Shown one piece after another: positions 1 through 11,849 of a stretch of DNA of 64,000 nucleotides (positions are counted from its first letter, which is position 1; each line of letters starts with the position of its first letter). Under the pieces are notes generated by a model. It had not been told where the DNA came from. It saw only the letters and a program-made list of their open reading frames with translations, and searched no databases. The stretch is from Mauremys mutica. Its lineage: Eukaryota > Chordata > Testudines > Geoemydidae. Made by a program: the position numbers and the translations under genes. The stretch lies in NCBI RefSeq assembly GCF_020497125.1, contig NC_059082.1:62016948-62080947 (forward strand). Direction: 5' to 3'.

Positions 1-342
1 TGCAATGAAGCATAACTTCAGATCCATTAACAATTGACTAGCATAGCCAATTAGGTCATGAGAGTTTATCTGGGGGAAGATGGTTTCATTGCTTCATGAA
101 ATTTCCATAATATGAATTACCTTTGCGCTTGCCACCACCTCTTTTCTTGTTTTGATTCTCTAATTTCATTTCCTCTAAATAGTGACAGACCTTCTGATTT
201 TCTCTTATTTATGACAAGCCAAAGATGACGTCAGTCTAAGTGGAGAAGGTAAAAGATGGAACAAAAAACACTGCATCAGTGCTTGATGGCATGCAGAAAA
301 AACAATGCTGGCACCTGATTTAATAATTACACATCAATACTG
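1..342. other. No gene or repeat recognised
   Basis: AT-rich sequence with stops in all frames and no motif I recognise. Probably intergenic or intronic. Confidence 0.5.
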
Positions 343-492
343 GACTCCTTTGTAAAAAGAGGTTTTAGTTCAGGTAGAATTTACTGGGCTCAAAGCAAGA
401 AATCAGTGGGTAAAATTATATGGTCTGTGTTGTGCAGGAAGTCAGACTAGATGAGAATAGTGATCCCTTCTGGCTTAAAATCTATGAATCCT
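343..492 (+). mobile_element. CR1 LINE 3' end
   Basis: This short piece shows the typical CR1 3' terminal wording: a GTCAGACTAGATGA block, then ATCCCTTCTGG, and an end in TCTATGAAT. It is a 5'-truncated CR1 copy in plus orientation and contains no coding part. CR1 copies usually lack long TSDs, so the left boundary is approximate. Confidence 0.75.
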
Positions 493-1402
493 GTGACTGG
501 GCCCCTGGGTAGCATCCCATTTTCTGCTTTTGTAAAGTGAAAATCACTTTTTAGTGCCTTAATCTGCCTTTCATTAACAGTAAAAGTTCACAAAGTACAT
601 TGGTGAATGGCTTTTTACCTCTCCTGTCTTTTCAGGGGTATTGTTAAAAAATCAAAAGTTGCTGGTTTCATTTTCTGCTGAATTTTTCACACTTTTTTTT
701 GTCCAGAGAACAAACCTGAGACCCAGCAGTTCCATAAAGTACTTGTTCATGCACAGAGACTCCTCTCCTAGTAGTAGCAGTAAAGCATTAGCCTTGGGAA
801 TCATTATCTCAACACCTGCAATGGCTGCTGCTGCTAAATCTGCCACTAATGCTCAGCAGTGCCAGGGTGATTTCAGATACCAGCCAGCCTAGGCTAATAT
901 TGCCAAAGTGATTTCAAATACCAGCCAGCCCATGTTATTCACATTTGAGTGGTTTTAAAATATCAGCTCTTGCAGTAGACTCAAACTAGCACCACATAAT
1001 TGTTTTTAATAGATGTGGCAATGTCATCCAAGAAAGGTTTGAAGTGTAACAAAACCTCTGGGCTGCAAATGTTGAACTGATCACCACACTCCAGTTAGAT
1101 CACACAAAAGCGATCTTCTTTCTGGAGAAAAAGTGCTGGGTCCAAACATGCTGCAGTCTATTTTATTGTTAAGAGGAATTTAACTGTACTTTAATCCTTC
1201 TTGTCAGTCACCAGGCCATCAACCTCTTATAATTTGCTTACATGTTCATCAACTACTCAGTACTTTTTACAGCCATATAAATACATCTTCCCTGTAAGCT
1301 GAGAGTGGGATTTTCAAACTCTTCCTGGTCCAGAGAAGAGGAGAGCGAGAGTAGTAAAGTTTTCTAAAAATACCTATGTAAGATGCACCATACTTATTAG
1401 CC
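493..1402. other. No gene recognised
   Basis: About 0.9 kb without supported features. A frame of 83 codons at 641-892 lies here, but it has no domain character or coding-like composition. Confidence 0.5.
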
Positions 1403-1595
1403 AGGATGGACGGGAAGGGTGTCCCTAGCCTCTGTTTGCCAGGAGCTGGGAATGAGTTACAAGAGATGGATCACTTGATGATTACCTGTTCTGTTCATTC
1501 CCTCTGGAGCACCTGGCATTGGCCACTATTGGAAGACAGGATACTGGGCGAGATGAACCTTTGGTCTGACCCAGTATGGCTGTTCTTATGTACTT
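1403..1595 (+). mobile_element. CR1 LINE 3' end
   Basis: This is the 3' untranslated end of a second CR1 subfamily. It carries the block GATCACTTGATGATTACC, then CTGGCATTGGCCACT, GGTCTGACCCAGTATGGC and a TTCTTATG terminus. The same block recurs at 21443-21711 (minus), 37637-37822 (plus) and 50375-50522 (plus). It is severely 5'-truncated with no coding capacity. Confidence 0.85.
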
Positions 1596-1611
1596 AGGAA
1601 TTTCACCAGTA

Positions 1612-1720
1612 CTGATATCCCCATCTTACAGATAAGGAAAAGGTTAAGTAGCTTGCCCATGATCACATCTAAAGTCAGTGGCAGAACAAAGTTCTGGTAA
1701 CTTCCAGTCCCAAATGTAAT
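1612..1720 (+). repeat. MIR/L2-like SINE fragment
   Basis: The sequence follows the MIR/L2 3' half: CCCATCTTACAGATAAGG, then AAGTAGCTTGCCCATGATCAC and GTCAGTGGCAGA. It is old and diverged. Confidence 0.6.
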
Positions 1721-2513
1721 CCACTAGAGCAAAGAACCCTCCAATCTTATCAGTAAGCAGATATTAGTCATCTCCCCCCACCACCGCCACGAAATAGATT
1801 ATTTAATATAGACTATATGGGAAAGGAAGACTTATAGGAAAGAGTTGTATGTACGAATAACAGTTCAGAGCATGACAAACACACACATTGAGCTAGATTT
1901 ACCTGCTGTGATGCAGTAAGGCATAATTTACATTCCTTGTGCCAAACACGACACTTCAATCCCAGTAGATTCAGCCGATGGGAGGGCAGTTGCTGGCACA
2001 GCCAGTTTCTTTTCTGGTTACCACTGGCGTAAAACAGGTTTTAGCTATATTGGGAGTTTCACAGGAGTCCATTGGAAAGAGGCTGCTCAGGGAACGTGGC
2101 TGGTTCATGCCTTCTGTCTGACTGGCACTGCCCACTTCAGGCATTGTGCTGATTCCATGGTGGAGAGGGAATTGAGGCTCCTTTCTGGTGCTGCAATGCC
2201 CCCCACCCCACACACACACTTCCCCTCACACACCATCTCCGACAGACATCCCATTGATGGTGGGCTCTCTACAAGATCCTTTATTAGCAGACACTAACAT
2301 AGATTCTGATGTGAATCTGTCGGTCAGTGTAGAACTATCCTCACATTTGTAGCAGTTTTATCTAGCAAGACTAAGGAGAGAAGAGATCAGATCTCCTCCA
2401 ATTTACCCTTTTACAGCTCATAAGTGGTCACTGTGTCCTGCTTCTACAAATGGAAAAGACAAAACTCAGCAGCTGACTTGGGGAAGCTGACATTTTCATA
2501 CTCTACATACAAA
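1721..2513. other. No gene recognised
   Basis: Nothing supported except a short CA-rich run near 2205-2230. The last 8 bases (2506-2513) are the left TSD of the next element. Confidence 0.5.
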
Positions 2514-3030
2514 TAGGGTGACCAGGTGTCTGTGTTTCAACTGGAACGCCCGGTCGAAAAGGGACCCTGGTGGCTCCAGTCAGCACCACCAACTGGGCCC
2601 TTAAAAGTCCAGTTGGCAGTGCTGTGGAAGTAAAGCAGGCTAGTCCCTACCTGTCCTGCCTCCGCGCTGTGCCCCGGAAGCAGCCAGCAAGCAGGTCTGG
2701 CTCCTAGGTGGAGGCGCAGCAGGCAGTTCTGCATGCTGCTCTGGCCTGCAGGCACTGTCCCCACAGCTCCTATTGGCCACAGTTCCTGGCCAATGGGAGT
2801 GTGGAGCTGGTGCTCAGGGTGGGGGCAGTGTGCAGAGCCCTGCTGGCTGCTTCTAGGGCGCAGCATGGAGGCAGGACAGGTAGGGACTAGCCTGCCTTAC
2901 CTCTGCAGCACTTCCAACAAGACAGGGAGGGGGAATGTAGTGAGCAGGGGACAGGGCAAGGGGTGTGGCCTCAGGGAAGGGCTGGGACTGGGGTGTTGGG
3001 TTTTGTGTGATTAGAACGTTGGCAACCCTA
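2514..3030. mobile_element. Non-autonomous hAT-type element, TIR TAGGGT
   Basis: The element starts TAGGGTGACCAGGTG and ends GTTGGCAACCCTA, giving imperfect terminal inverted repeats. It is flanked by CATACAAA on the left (2506-2513) and CATATAAA on the right (3031-3038), an 8-bp TSD with one mismatch, which is the hAT hallmark. The 517-bp interior is GC-rich, with no transposase. The TIR family recurs at 5332 (right end only) and 61486-62225. Small open frames here come from the GC-rich composition. Confidence 0.8.
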
Positions 3031-3054
3031 CATATAAAGGCCCCAGTCCTGCAA

Positions 3055-3125
3055 CTGACTTAATGGCCTCACTCTTTCAATGAAAGTCAATGGAGGTCTG
3101 GATCCAATTGTACGATTGGGGCCTA
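3055..3125. repeat. Short dispersed repeat with AGTCAATGGAGGTCT core
   Basis: A phrase of the type 'catt-gaagtcaatgg' recurs in diverged form near 9412-9484, 23573-23640, 35160-35215 and 48165-48275. This is the character of an old palindromic amniote interspersed repeat whose family I cannot name. Confidence 0.4.
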
Positions 3126-3550
3126 AGCAGCCGAAAGCCTTCACAAATGCAGCAAATTCATTACAGTATGGGAAGACTTACTAGGAACAGCAGAAAAGTG
3201 CCTGCATCTACCATGAGGAAGGATTAAGAGCAGCAACTGGTCTTGCCAAAAAAGAAGGGCCATGTGCTGATTTTATTTACTTCTACAGTTGCTTCCTGGA
3301 GTCTTCACACCTGACACACGTCTTCTTTCCTGTTGCTTCCTAACTCGGCAGCAGTCCTGAAACCTTACTCGAGCAAGTGTAGTTCAGAACTTCCAAAACA
3401 GTATAACGCAGACAACCAAATAAGAGCAGATGACAATGAGCAGTCACAATTTCAGTTCATTTTCTGTACAAGTAATGAATGGATCTGGTCACGGCACATT
3501 CTTCAGCCTTGGATGGGCTATTGTCAGCATCTATTATTTGTATTGCAGTA
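3126..3550. other. No gene recognised
   Basis: Nothing beyond short random frames. Confidence 0.5.
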
Positions 3551-3622
3551 ACACCGAGGAGCTCCAGCCATGGACCAGGGCCACCATTGTGCTAGGAGCT
3601 GTATAGGCACAGAACAAAAGGA
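3551..3622 (+). repeat. MIR/L2-related 5' fragment
   Basis: The words CCATTGTGCTAGGAGCTGTA and CACAGAACAAAAGGAC match the ancient L2/MIR-related repeat also seen near 60241-60488. The continuation of that repeat family is at 3815-4022. Confidence 0.5.
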
Positions 3623-3814
3623 CTGTCTTTGCTTCCAAGAGAATCTGTATCCATCCCTATTGCTTCTAAACCTAACTGGGGGCAGTTTCAGAGGTTCTCG
3701 TATAACTGTATTGCTGTGAATTTGAAATTACAGGTAGGAAATATGCATATTATCCCTAACATCAGCTCAGAACTCTAAAAGCTAAGCCTACCATTCACGT
3801 TCCATTATATTACC

Positions 3815-4022
3815 ACTCAGCACTGTTGCAGCACCTTTTATTTGAAGACTTCAGAGCACTTTATAGCACTATTTAAGCCTCCCACCATCCCTGTGAGGCA
3901 GGTATTGTTTACCCATCTATAAAATGGTTAAATAGAGGCAGTAAAGTGAAGTGATTTGCCCTAGGCCACACTGCCCATCAGTGGCAAACCCAGGATTAAA
4001 ATCCGAGTTCTGACTCTTTGTC
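3815..4022 (+). repeat. MIR/L2-like fragment
   Basis: Conserved MIR/L2 wording is present: CCCATCTATAAAATGG, then GTGAAGTGATTTGCCC, a CAGTGGCAAACCCAGGATT block, and a degenerate end. It is old and non-coding. Confidence 0.65.
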
Positions 4023-5225
4023 TGCTGATTTCCCCATTAGATGGCACTCTGGCCAAAGATACCCTTGTGGAATACCTAGTATGGGTTGCAATTGGAATTT
4101 GTATCATTTTAGATTGGGGCTCTGAAGTGGCAGGCAGACTGCGTGCTAAGAATCCCAGGGAATCCCCAGCAGGTAAAACCAGAATATGCAATGTGGTGCT
4201 TGGCTACATGTCTAGAGCAATTGGTGTGTACTCTGGAATAAACCAAGTTGATGGTGATCTTTATATGCAGTCCCAAACCTGTGTCTCCCACAAATAGCCT
4301 GAGCTGGCTATACGTGCTGAAGCTCTTGATGGATAGATTGTTAGAACCAAATTCAGAAGTGAGGTGTAAGTGTAACATATTTATTTCTTGCTTTCTCAGC
4401 TCATAACTTGCACTTCCTTAGAATGGTGGGAAAATTACACCATCTTTGACTCCCTTATGCTCACTTAGAAGCAGGTTCTCTTACATCTACTTCTACCCAC
4501 TCACTACACATTGCCTCTGAATATGGCTCTTGAACTGCCTCATGTGCACACTTCACAGGCTCTGTCTTGCATTGTTTTCAACTCCCAGGAACATTCAAAA
4601 GTTCAGGACCTATCAGACCTACTCTGATCTTATTCCCATGATATCTCATAGCAATTATTCATAACTGCAAAGAAAGGGAAGAGAAGAAGGAGATGCACTA
4701 TCAAAAATGAACAGTCACTTTCCAGGAACTTCTTATGCGTTCACAAGACTGGAAGTTTTCCCTGGAAACTGTCATTTCTGCAAACAGCGTTATTCTGGGC
4801 AGTATATTTCATGACACTGAGTTACATTCTCCAGACAGTTGTATACCAAAAATAAGTCATGCCCGGTTCATTCAGCATCTTGTGGGTAGTTTGGGAAAGT
4901 ATATGATGACAATAGCCACTGGTCAGAATACTCACGAGTCAGGGTTTATTATTACAATGTGGAGTACTTGACCCACAAACCTGGCCAGAAGGCCATCAAG
5001 GTTTCATGTGTCTAAAATAGACTGGACTATAGAATAATTTCTCGTCTAGACAAGTTACAATCAATGGCTTGGACTGTAAATAATCCATTTGTAGTAACAC
5101 AGATTGTAAAGAATGATTTAGTTCTATGAATGCCATTGTGTCTGCACAGGCAAATTATGCTGACAATCAGCATGTCATGCTATAATTTTTAATTATCTCA
5201 ATTTTTTTTTTTTACATTGAGGTGA
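4023..5225. other. No gene recognised
   Basis: About 1.2 kb of unique-looking sequence with a short T-run near 5200. No domain-bearing frame is visible. Confidence 0.5.
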
Positions 5226-5332
5226 GGGAAAAGAGAATCAGACCCAGGATTTTTGGGTCTTTTTCTTATATAGGCTCCTATTACCCTCCACCCCCTGTCC
5301 CGATTTTTCACATTTGCCATCTGGTCACCCTA
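5226..5332. mobile_element. Truncated hAT-type element, right end
   Basis: The sequence ends CATCTGGTCACCCTA, the complement of the TAGGGTGACCAGA terminus of the elements at 2514 and 61486. The interior carries the phrase CCTGTCCCGATTTTTCACA. The left end is missing or too diverged, so no convincing TSD is seen. Confidence 0.7.
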
Positions 5333-6988
5333 GGGAAACCTACAGTTATGGCTTATATAGGTCCATCATCCTGTGACAGCGCTTTCCAGTTCAGTGTAGG
5401 AGAGCTCTGGTTGTCTCAGGTTTGAAGCTGCAGTTTCACTGTGCATCGATCTCTGGAAGTGAGGGCTGTGTGTATAGGCAGCCACTGGTGCTGTCAGGTA
5501 ACATTCAGGAATTTGCGTGGGCAGAGTTTGTCTTGTGGGTTGAGTCTGCGAATGGAAGTTATTTGCACAATCCCATACAAGTGTCCCCTGAGGAGCCGAG
5601 TAGGCCACTTCAGAGTCACCTAGAGAGGAAACGCTGGAGCTGACTCTTATTGCATTCCTGCATTCACAGAAGTGACAGGGGAGAGGCTCAAAGCAAAGGC
5701 TTCTATAAGCCCATTTGGCATTCCCCGTGTTCTGGGGCAGGCTAATTTCCACTCTGTTCCTGCAGCTTCCTATGGGCCATAGGAAACAGAAGGTCCACAG
5801 TACAGTGCATTCCAGCCACACCCCAAATTGCCCTCTACACTAGTGCCTGGCAGCAGCCTGGGGTAAAGCTCTACACTGGTTAGGGAGGCAGGTCATTAAC
5901 ACCCACTTTAAGGTCTCTTTACATTGCCAGCCAAGCTCTCTGACATCAGTATGAAAACCCGAGACAATAGGGGTCAGGAAGTATCTGAAAAGAGAGAGCA
6001 AAGAAAGAGTGAATGAGAATGAAGACTGAAATTTCAGTATTGTCAAAACATTAATCTAAGCCACGCTTCAGGTTTCTCTCCAGTAGCATCTACGTTGCAT
6101 GGCCTAAGCCACGGGCACCACCCGAATGGCTCCTTTTAAAAATGAGTGGCTGAGTTCACCGTGATTCACCAGTATGGAATGAAATATGTTTGCAACCTTG
6201 GCTGGAGATCAGTATATCTTACATTTCATTTTGTTTCTTTCTTGTGTAAAGTTTACTCGAATGGCCCTCTTTACTGTGTGGCTTGCCTCGTGAAGAATTA
6301 TGGTACAACTAGTTTTTTCCAGAGCTGGAGAGAGACAAGTTATAGTTGAAATTCCACCAGCTGGAGGACATTGTGTTTACCCCAGCAGTGACATGGTCAA
6401 GTGATCGAAACAAGCTAATTAATATTTCTGAAGCGCAATTTTGCTGTCAAATATCACCAGCATTTCCAGAAAGAAAAGAATCTTTTCTTTGTCCGTGTGG
6501 CCATCAGTGGCTTTCCGGGCATTCTGAGAAGTACAGTAAGATTTATCAAGGGAGTGATCAGTGGAGAAAGACTAACAGACTTGAGTAAATATATGCAGCT
6601 TGCTGGGATTTGGCATGATCAGTGAACAGTACCCACTAAGGGCTCAGTTGTGGTTTTATCACAAGTCCCAAGTAAGGGGCAGTGCACGATTTTGCTGCTA
6701 CAGGAGCAGGTCAAGAACCAGATTATGACTTTGGGCACTCAGTGAATAAATACTAAGTACCGATGCTATTAATTAAAGCACTGGCAAGGTGCTTTATCGT
6801 GTACCAGACACAGATATCAAGACAGCATTGCCCTGGAGATCTAACAGTACAAGGTCCAAAATTTTGGTAGAATGATTCTTTCCCCACTCTACATTCTCCA
6901 GAACCTCTTTTCCCCTTGAGCCAACTTTGTCCAGAAAACTGCACGAGAATCATGAAGGGAGACACCAGGGATCAAAAGTGAGTTAGAC
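5333..6988. other. No gene recognised
   Basis: About 1.65 kb without supported features. Frames such as 5366-5821 (minus, 151 codons) show no recognisable domain. Bases 6981-6988 are the left TSD of the next element. Confidence 0.45.
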
Positions 6989-7395
6989 CAGTGGCTCTCA
7001 ACCTTTCCAGACCACTGTACCCCTTCCAGGAGTCTGATTTGTCCTGCATAACCAAGTTTCATCTCACTTAAAAACGACTTGCTTACAAAATCAGACATAA
7101 AAATACAAAAGTGTCACAGCACACTATTTCTGAAAAATTGCTGACTATATAATTGTGAAATAAATCAATTGCAATATAAATATTGTACTTATATTTCAGT
7201 GTATACTATATAGAACAGTATAAACAAGTCATTTGTATGAATTTTTTGTCTCTACTGACTTCACTAGTGCTTTTTTTTTTTTTTTTTTTGTAGCCTGTTG
7301 TAAAACTAGGCAAATATCTAGATGAGTTGATGATGTATTCCCTGGAAGACCTGTGTACCCCCAGAGGTACATCTATCCCTGGTTGAGAACCACTG
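6989..7395. mobile_element. hAT (Charlie-like) non-autonomous element
   Basis: Termini are CAGTGGCTCTCAACC on the left and GGTTGAGAACCACTG on the right, the known CAGTGGTTCTCAA signature of hAT-Charlie-type elements. The flanks AGTTAGAC (6981-6988) and CATTAGAC (7396-7403) form an 8-bp TSD with two mismatches. The interior is AT-rich and includes a T-run at about 7270-7289. A second member of the family, in the opposite orientation, is at 62632-63011. Confidence 0.9.
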
Positions 7396-7494
7396 CATTA
7401 GACTTCCTTGACTCCCCTGCCATGTTTCGTCCCTTTTTGGGGTGGGGGAACAAACTAGCCCCTGCTCTTCCCTTCTACTTTAGCATATGCTAAT

Positions 7495-7751
7495 CAGGGG
7501 CGGCTCCAGGCACCAGCACGCCAAGCGTGTGCCTGGGGCGGCAAGCCGCGGGGGGCGCTCTGCCGGTCACTGCAAGGGCAGCAGGCAGGCTGCCTTCGGC
7601 CTTCAGTGGAGGGTCTGCTGGTCCCGCGGCTTCGGTGGACCTCCCGCAGGCTGCCGCCGAATTAGCAGGACCAGGGACCTCCCGCAGGCAAGCTGCCGAA
7701 GGCAGCCTGCCTGCCCTGCTTGGGGCGGCAAAATGCCTAGAGTCACCCCTG
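7495..7751. mobile_element. Short GC-rich hAT-type element, TIR CAGGGGCGGCTC
   Basis: The element begins CAGGGGCGGCTCCAGG and ends CCTAGAGTCACCCCTG, an inverted pair. It is flanked by a perfect 8-bp TSD, ATGCTAAT (7487-7494 and 7752-7759). The interior is CpG-rich with the phrase CTTGGGGCGGCAA. Related copies are at 17523, 28962, 29072, 50064 and possibly 51231. The open frames inside are GC artefacts. Confidence 0.92.
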
Positions 7752-7759
7752 ATGCTAAT

Positions 7760-8436
7760 GCTGTGTTTCTAGTCTGGCCAAATATTCTTGTGTATTAAAA
7801 GCCTCTAGTTCATGGCATTTCATGCGAATCCCTTTGTACTGAAGTCTTTAATGTGTGGCATATTTATTGTGATATCTATAACAAGATAACCAGTGTTATG
7901 AAACTTCCATTTTCTTTCAGTCATTTGCAATGAAAGGTCAAAATGTCTTAATTCTGAAGCGAGGCGGTTGCCAGTGACTGACTCAGTGTTTTGCGTTTAT
8001 GTATTCTACACCTTCCCTGGCTAATCTACCTGTTCAGTGAATTGAAAATAAATTGATGGAGGGTCACGTCTGTTCTTTTGCCAAGTTTTCAATCAGATGC
8101 ACTGGGATACAAATATTTTGGCTGAGAGAGCAGGAGGGAAAATTACAATAGCTGTAGGAAACTATATCAAATATTAATCTGCTTCTGTTGGGCTTCACAT
8201 AAAGTAGGTGATCTTTATAATAATAATAATAATAATAAAAGATCTCAGCTGTCTACCGTGCAGTTGCAAAGGTAAATAGCAGAGATATAGCCAACTGCTC
8301 TGCATTCCAGCAAGCATACCCTTTGTGAAACTCAGGAGTATAGTGGTTGGCTTGCTTTTCAATCTGATCCTACAAGTTGTGATATCAGGGTCTAGTGGTG
8401 GTGGTTTAACCAAGCTAGTTGCTGGTGTCCCCTGTG
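7760..8436. other. No gene recognised; short TAA microsatellite
   Basis: This gap holds a (TAA)n run at about 8216-8237 and no other feature that I recognise. Confidence 0.5.
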
Positions 8437-8836
8437 GCTGGTTTCCAGTGCAGTTAAAATGAATGGTTCCCCAGAGGCAAAAGACCTTGGATTTTGCTGA
8501 GGTATTGGGCTCATGGGATAAGGTGAGACCTTGTGGCCCTCACATGCTGAGAGTGAGACCTTCTGCACCCTCTGTCCTCCTCTTGGGTGGTGGGAAGTGG
8601 TAGGACTCAGAACGAGCTGACTCCTGGGTGGGGTAGACCCTAACCTGAGTTACAGGTTATATGATAGGAACTCTGCAATCCCTGCACTGGAACCAACTAA
8701 ATTCCTGGTATAGAAGAGTATGGGTGATGTGTGGGAAGCACCCTTTCCCTGTATTTAAATGTAATTAAAGCTGAGGTCTGTGGTTTAAAATCCATCCACG
8801 TATCTGTCCTCATTTTGCTGCTGTGTCCGGATCAAT
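8437..8836 (+). repeat. Unclassified ~400-bp dispersed repeat, copy 1
   Basis: This stretch aligns along its whole length with 59353-59757. Shared landmarks in order are GCTGGTTTCCAGTGCAGTTA, GGTTCATGGGATA-type text, GACCTTGTGGCCCT, GGTAGGACTCAGA, ATCCCTGCACTGGA, a TATGGGT-ATG block and CTGTCNTCATTT near the end. It has no long frame and no TIR or TG...CA termini. It could be part of an LTR or a retroelement 3' region. Confidence 0.65.
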
Positions 8837-11800
8837 GTGTCACTGAATAAGCAGGACGTTCAAACTTTCAGAAGGTGAGGAGGCGGAAGTTGCTAAAATG
8901 TAGGATGCAGGTGTTTACTGCATCATAGTCCCACGGCAAAGCACATTACATATTGCCATAACTAAGGGGAGAGGAAAGGGAACTTGATATGTAGGTGTCT
9001 GCTTAGCAAGAAAGAGGTAGGGCCTGAATCCCTCAGGCTGAGTTCAAACAGCTGCTCTTACACAGTGGCTGCTAGTACTTGTAGTGCTTGGCACAGACTG
9101 AAAATGGCGAGCACTTCCTCTGTGTGTTTTCGGATACATTGCATGTCGGCAGATCCCTCACCCAAAGCCCTCTTTTACCATACATGAACACCGAAGAGCT
9201 AGTTCTCAAGAGAAAGGGGTTCTCTGACCCAGTCCAGTGCTGCTTCAGCTGCACTTGTTTGTCAACAAGTGAGTTGCTTAGTTAAAGCTGAGTGAATAAT
9301 GGGGGGAAATATTAATCCAATGGTTTATTTTAAAGTAGTAAAATCTGCAAATGAATAATTCCTTGGCTACATTTGTGAATTTATTTAGTTAGCTTTGTGC
9401 ACTCGGTAAATAGAGTCTGATCCGAAACTCACTGAAGTCAGTGGGAGTCTTTCTAGTGACTTCAAAGGGCTTTGGATGAGACCTCATAAGGTGCAAAAAA
9501 AAAAAAGTCAGATAATTTATTTGAAAACTGTTTCATAAAGACTCTGATACAATGTTTTCATTTCATAAAGCTGATGAATATTATTGAACCAGATACCAAA
9601 TAAGTTATAAGAAAATTATGGTCTGATCAGTTTGCTCACAGAAAACGAATGTGAGTTATTCATCCAGTGGTAGTAGAACACCATTTTCATCACAGATACA
9701 CCATGTGCAGTGTATACAACTCAGTCAACCTAGTAAAAAAAGCCAGTTGTTTTGGAGGGAGAAGGGAATTTTAAAAATGTTCATTTAAAAATATCCTGTG
9801 AGAATGTTTCAGTTTTTCAAACAAAAAATTGAAACTTAAATTGAAAACACTTTCAATTTTTGAAATTATTTTTAAGAAAATATTTCAAAAAATATTTTTT
9901 AAAATAATTTTTACCAAAAACTGAAATTGTCTTAGCATTGTAAAACAGGAATATTTAAACTAAAATGAAATGTTTGTATTTAAATATTGGTTTTGGTATA
10001 AAAGATGCCTTTATTCAAAAAAAGTGTCAGTGGAAAAATGTCAGCCTGCTCGCTGTATAACCAATGATAGCTGTCTCCATGTCCGTAACCCCATTTTCTT
10101 CTTAATTTTATGGGGTGAACATGGAAAACAAGAGAAGTGAGGGATCACAAGGACTTTTTTTCACACTAGAATTGTAGACTTGCCTATCATATCCTGCAAG
10201 TGGATGGCAAAATCTACAGTGATATCCCTCAGGCTCTAAATTGCTCATATCTGACAAGATAAGCAAGGTCCCACCTTGTCAGTACTTAATGTACAAAACT
10301 GCAAGGAAACTCTAGCTTACTACAGCAACTAGTGCTGGTGATGCAGTAAATTACTGCAGTATTGGCAATCTGGAGCACTCAAAAATAAGTCAGGCCTCAA
10401 CAAATAATGAGATGTTAAAATAATACATTTGGGGGTTTTATTTGCCTTTTGTTTTTTTGAGCCTTTAGGTTAGTCTTTTCAGGTTGTTTCTACAAATAGA
10501 GGTAAAAGCTGACTTAAAAAAAAAGAAAAGAAAAAACTGGGATTATCAGATGGCTTCAGCTTTCAGAAAAACATGACTTGTGAAAAAGAATGTTTTGGCA
10601 ACGCTATGACTGATTTCTTTCTGAGGCCCTGACTCAGCAAATCATCCCAATTCAGCTAAGTGCTTAAGCAAATGGATTTAAGCATATGGTTATTTGCTTT
10701 GCTGAACCCAGTGCCCCAATATGTCACTTGAGCTAAGATGAACAGTTGGAGGTGTTGACCACATTTATTCTTTTCATTTGGTCTCCTCCTCCTCCCCCAC
10801 AGAAAACGCACACTAGTCTAAATCAAGCTGGTTTACAGCTGATCTGTTACAAGATCTGGAATTTTATATCAAGCTATATTTTGGTTAATTTGTCTTCTCT
10901 CTATGCTTTCTCATGAATAGCATGCTTGATCCATGCCAAATATGAAGCTACGGTCTTGTGCTCATGTAATGTACTAACATTTGCATAAAGACCTTAGATT
11001 TGAGCCACAAGGCTCAAAATAATGCACAGGCCTTAAGATTCCATTGTATTAGGAAGATGGGTCATTATCTAAGTGCCCCTCCCCCCCCAAGCACTAGCAG
11101 TCAGCTTAAGTTGTCTGACAATGTGGGAGCATAAATTAATTGATCCACAGAAGATGTACAAACCATGCTGCTGAAAGGCAGAAAAGGGAAAGGCGGGCAC
11201 ATGGACAAAGCTAGATGAGTGGAAAAAAATCACTGGCAGACAAACGGAACGTTGCTTGGATTAAGAAATCCTCAAGGAAGCCTGCGTTTATTGGACAGTA
11301 ATGATTTCACATCCTTTTACTAAATTAAGTACATTTGATGGCAAAATTCAATTGCTTTCTGCAGTGCCCCACTCTTTAGTTTTGGGCTTCTGCCCGGAAA
11401 ACATGAATATACAGCCAATATTTTTCATTACAGTTTTGGAGGACAGAGCTCCAGGTTCTGTGGTACCCATGGTGGCCTGCATGTCTGTGCCACCTCCCTG
11501 AATATGATATGCAGTCTTTTTTGCCACTAGTTCTGCCAGGTTCAGTGTAGCGACAGATGGCAAGGAGCAGCCAGTCAGCAGGGACCCCTGTCTAAGATCT
11601 GAATTTATTTTCATTGTTGTTGAGAGAGGCTCCCCCACTTAGCTGGGATCCCATCCAACAATGATACAGGGAAGACATCACTAGGAGCCCTGGAGTGGGG
11701 CATCCCACCCTCTTTACTTGACCCATAGCAATTGTGGGCACCTACTGTGCTGGGCTTGGAAGACGGGGGCCTGACAGTCAGGGATGGCTCTTCCTTTATC

Positions 11801-11849
11801 TGGGAGGCTGCCTGGCATTAAGGTGAAGCAATTTTTAATTTCATGATTG
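8837..11849. other. No gene recognised
   Basis: About 3 kb with no coding signal. Bases 9412-9484 contain the palindromic phrase with CTGAAGTCAGTGGGAGTC. Bases 9770-10000 are very AT-rich with runs of A and T. Bases 10620-10715 resemble an old short repeat containing AAGTGCTTAAGCAAATGG. A 96-codon frame at 11348-11638 (minus) is unsupported. Confidence 0.45.

Noticed and set aside
5366..5821. 151-codon minus-strand frame
   Set aside because: No domain, no repeat match that I recognise, and overlapping frames on the other strand. Chance is likely, though I cannot exclude a diverged exon.
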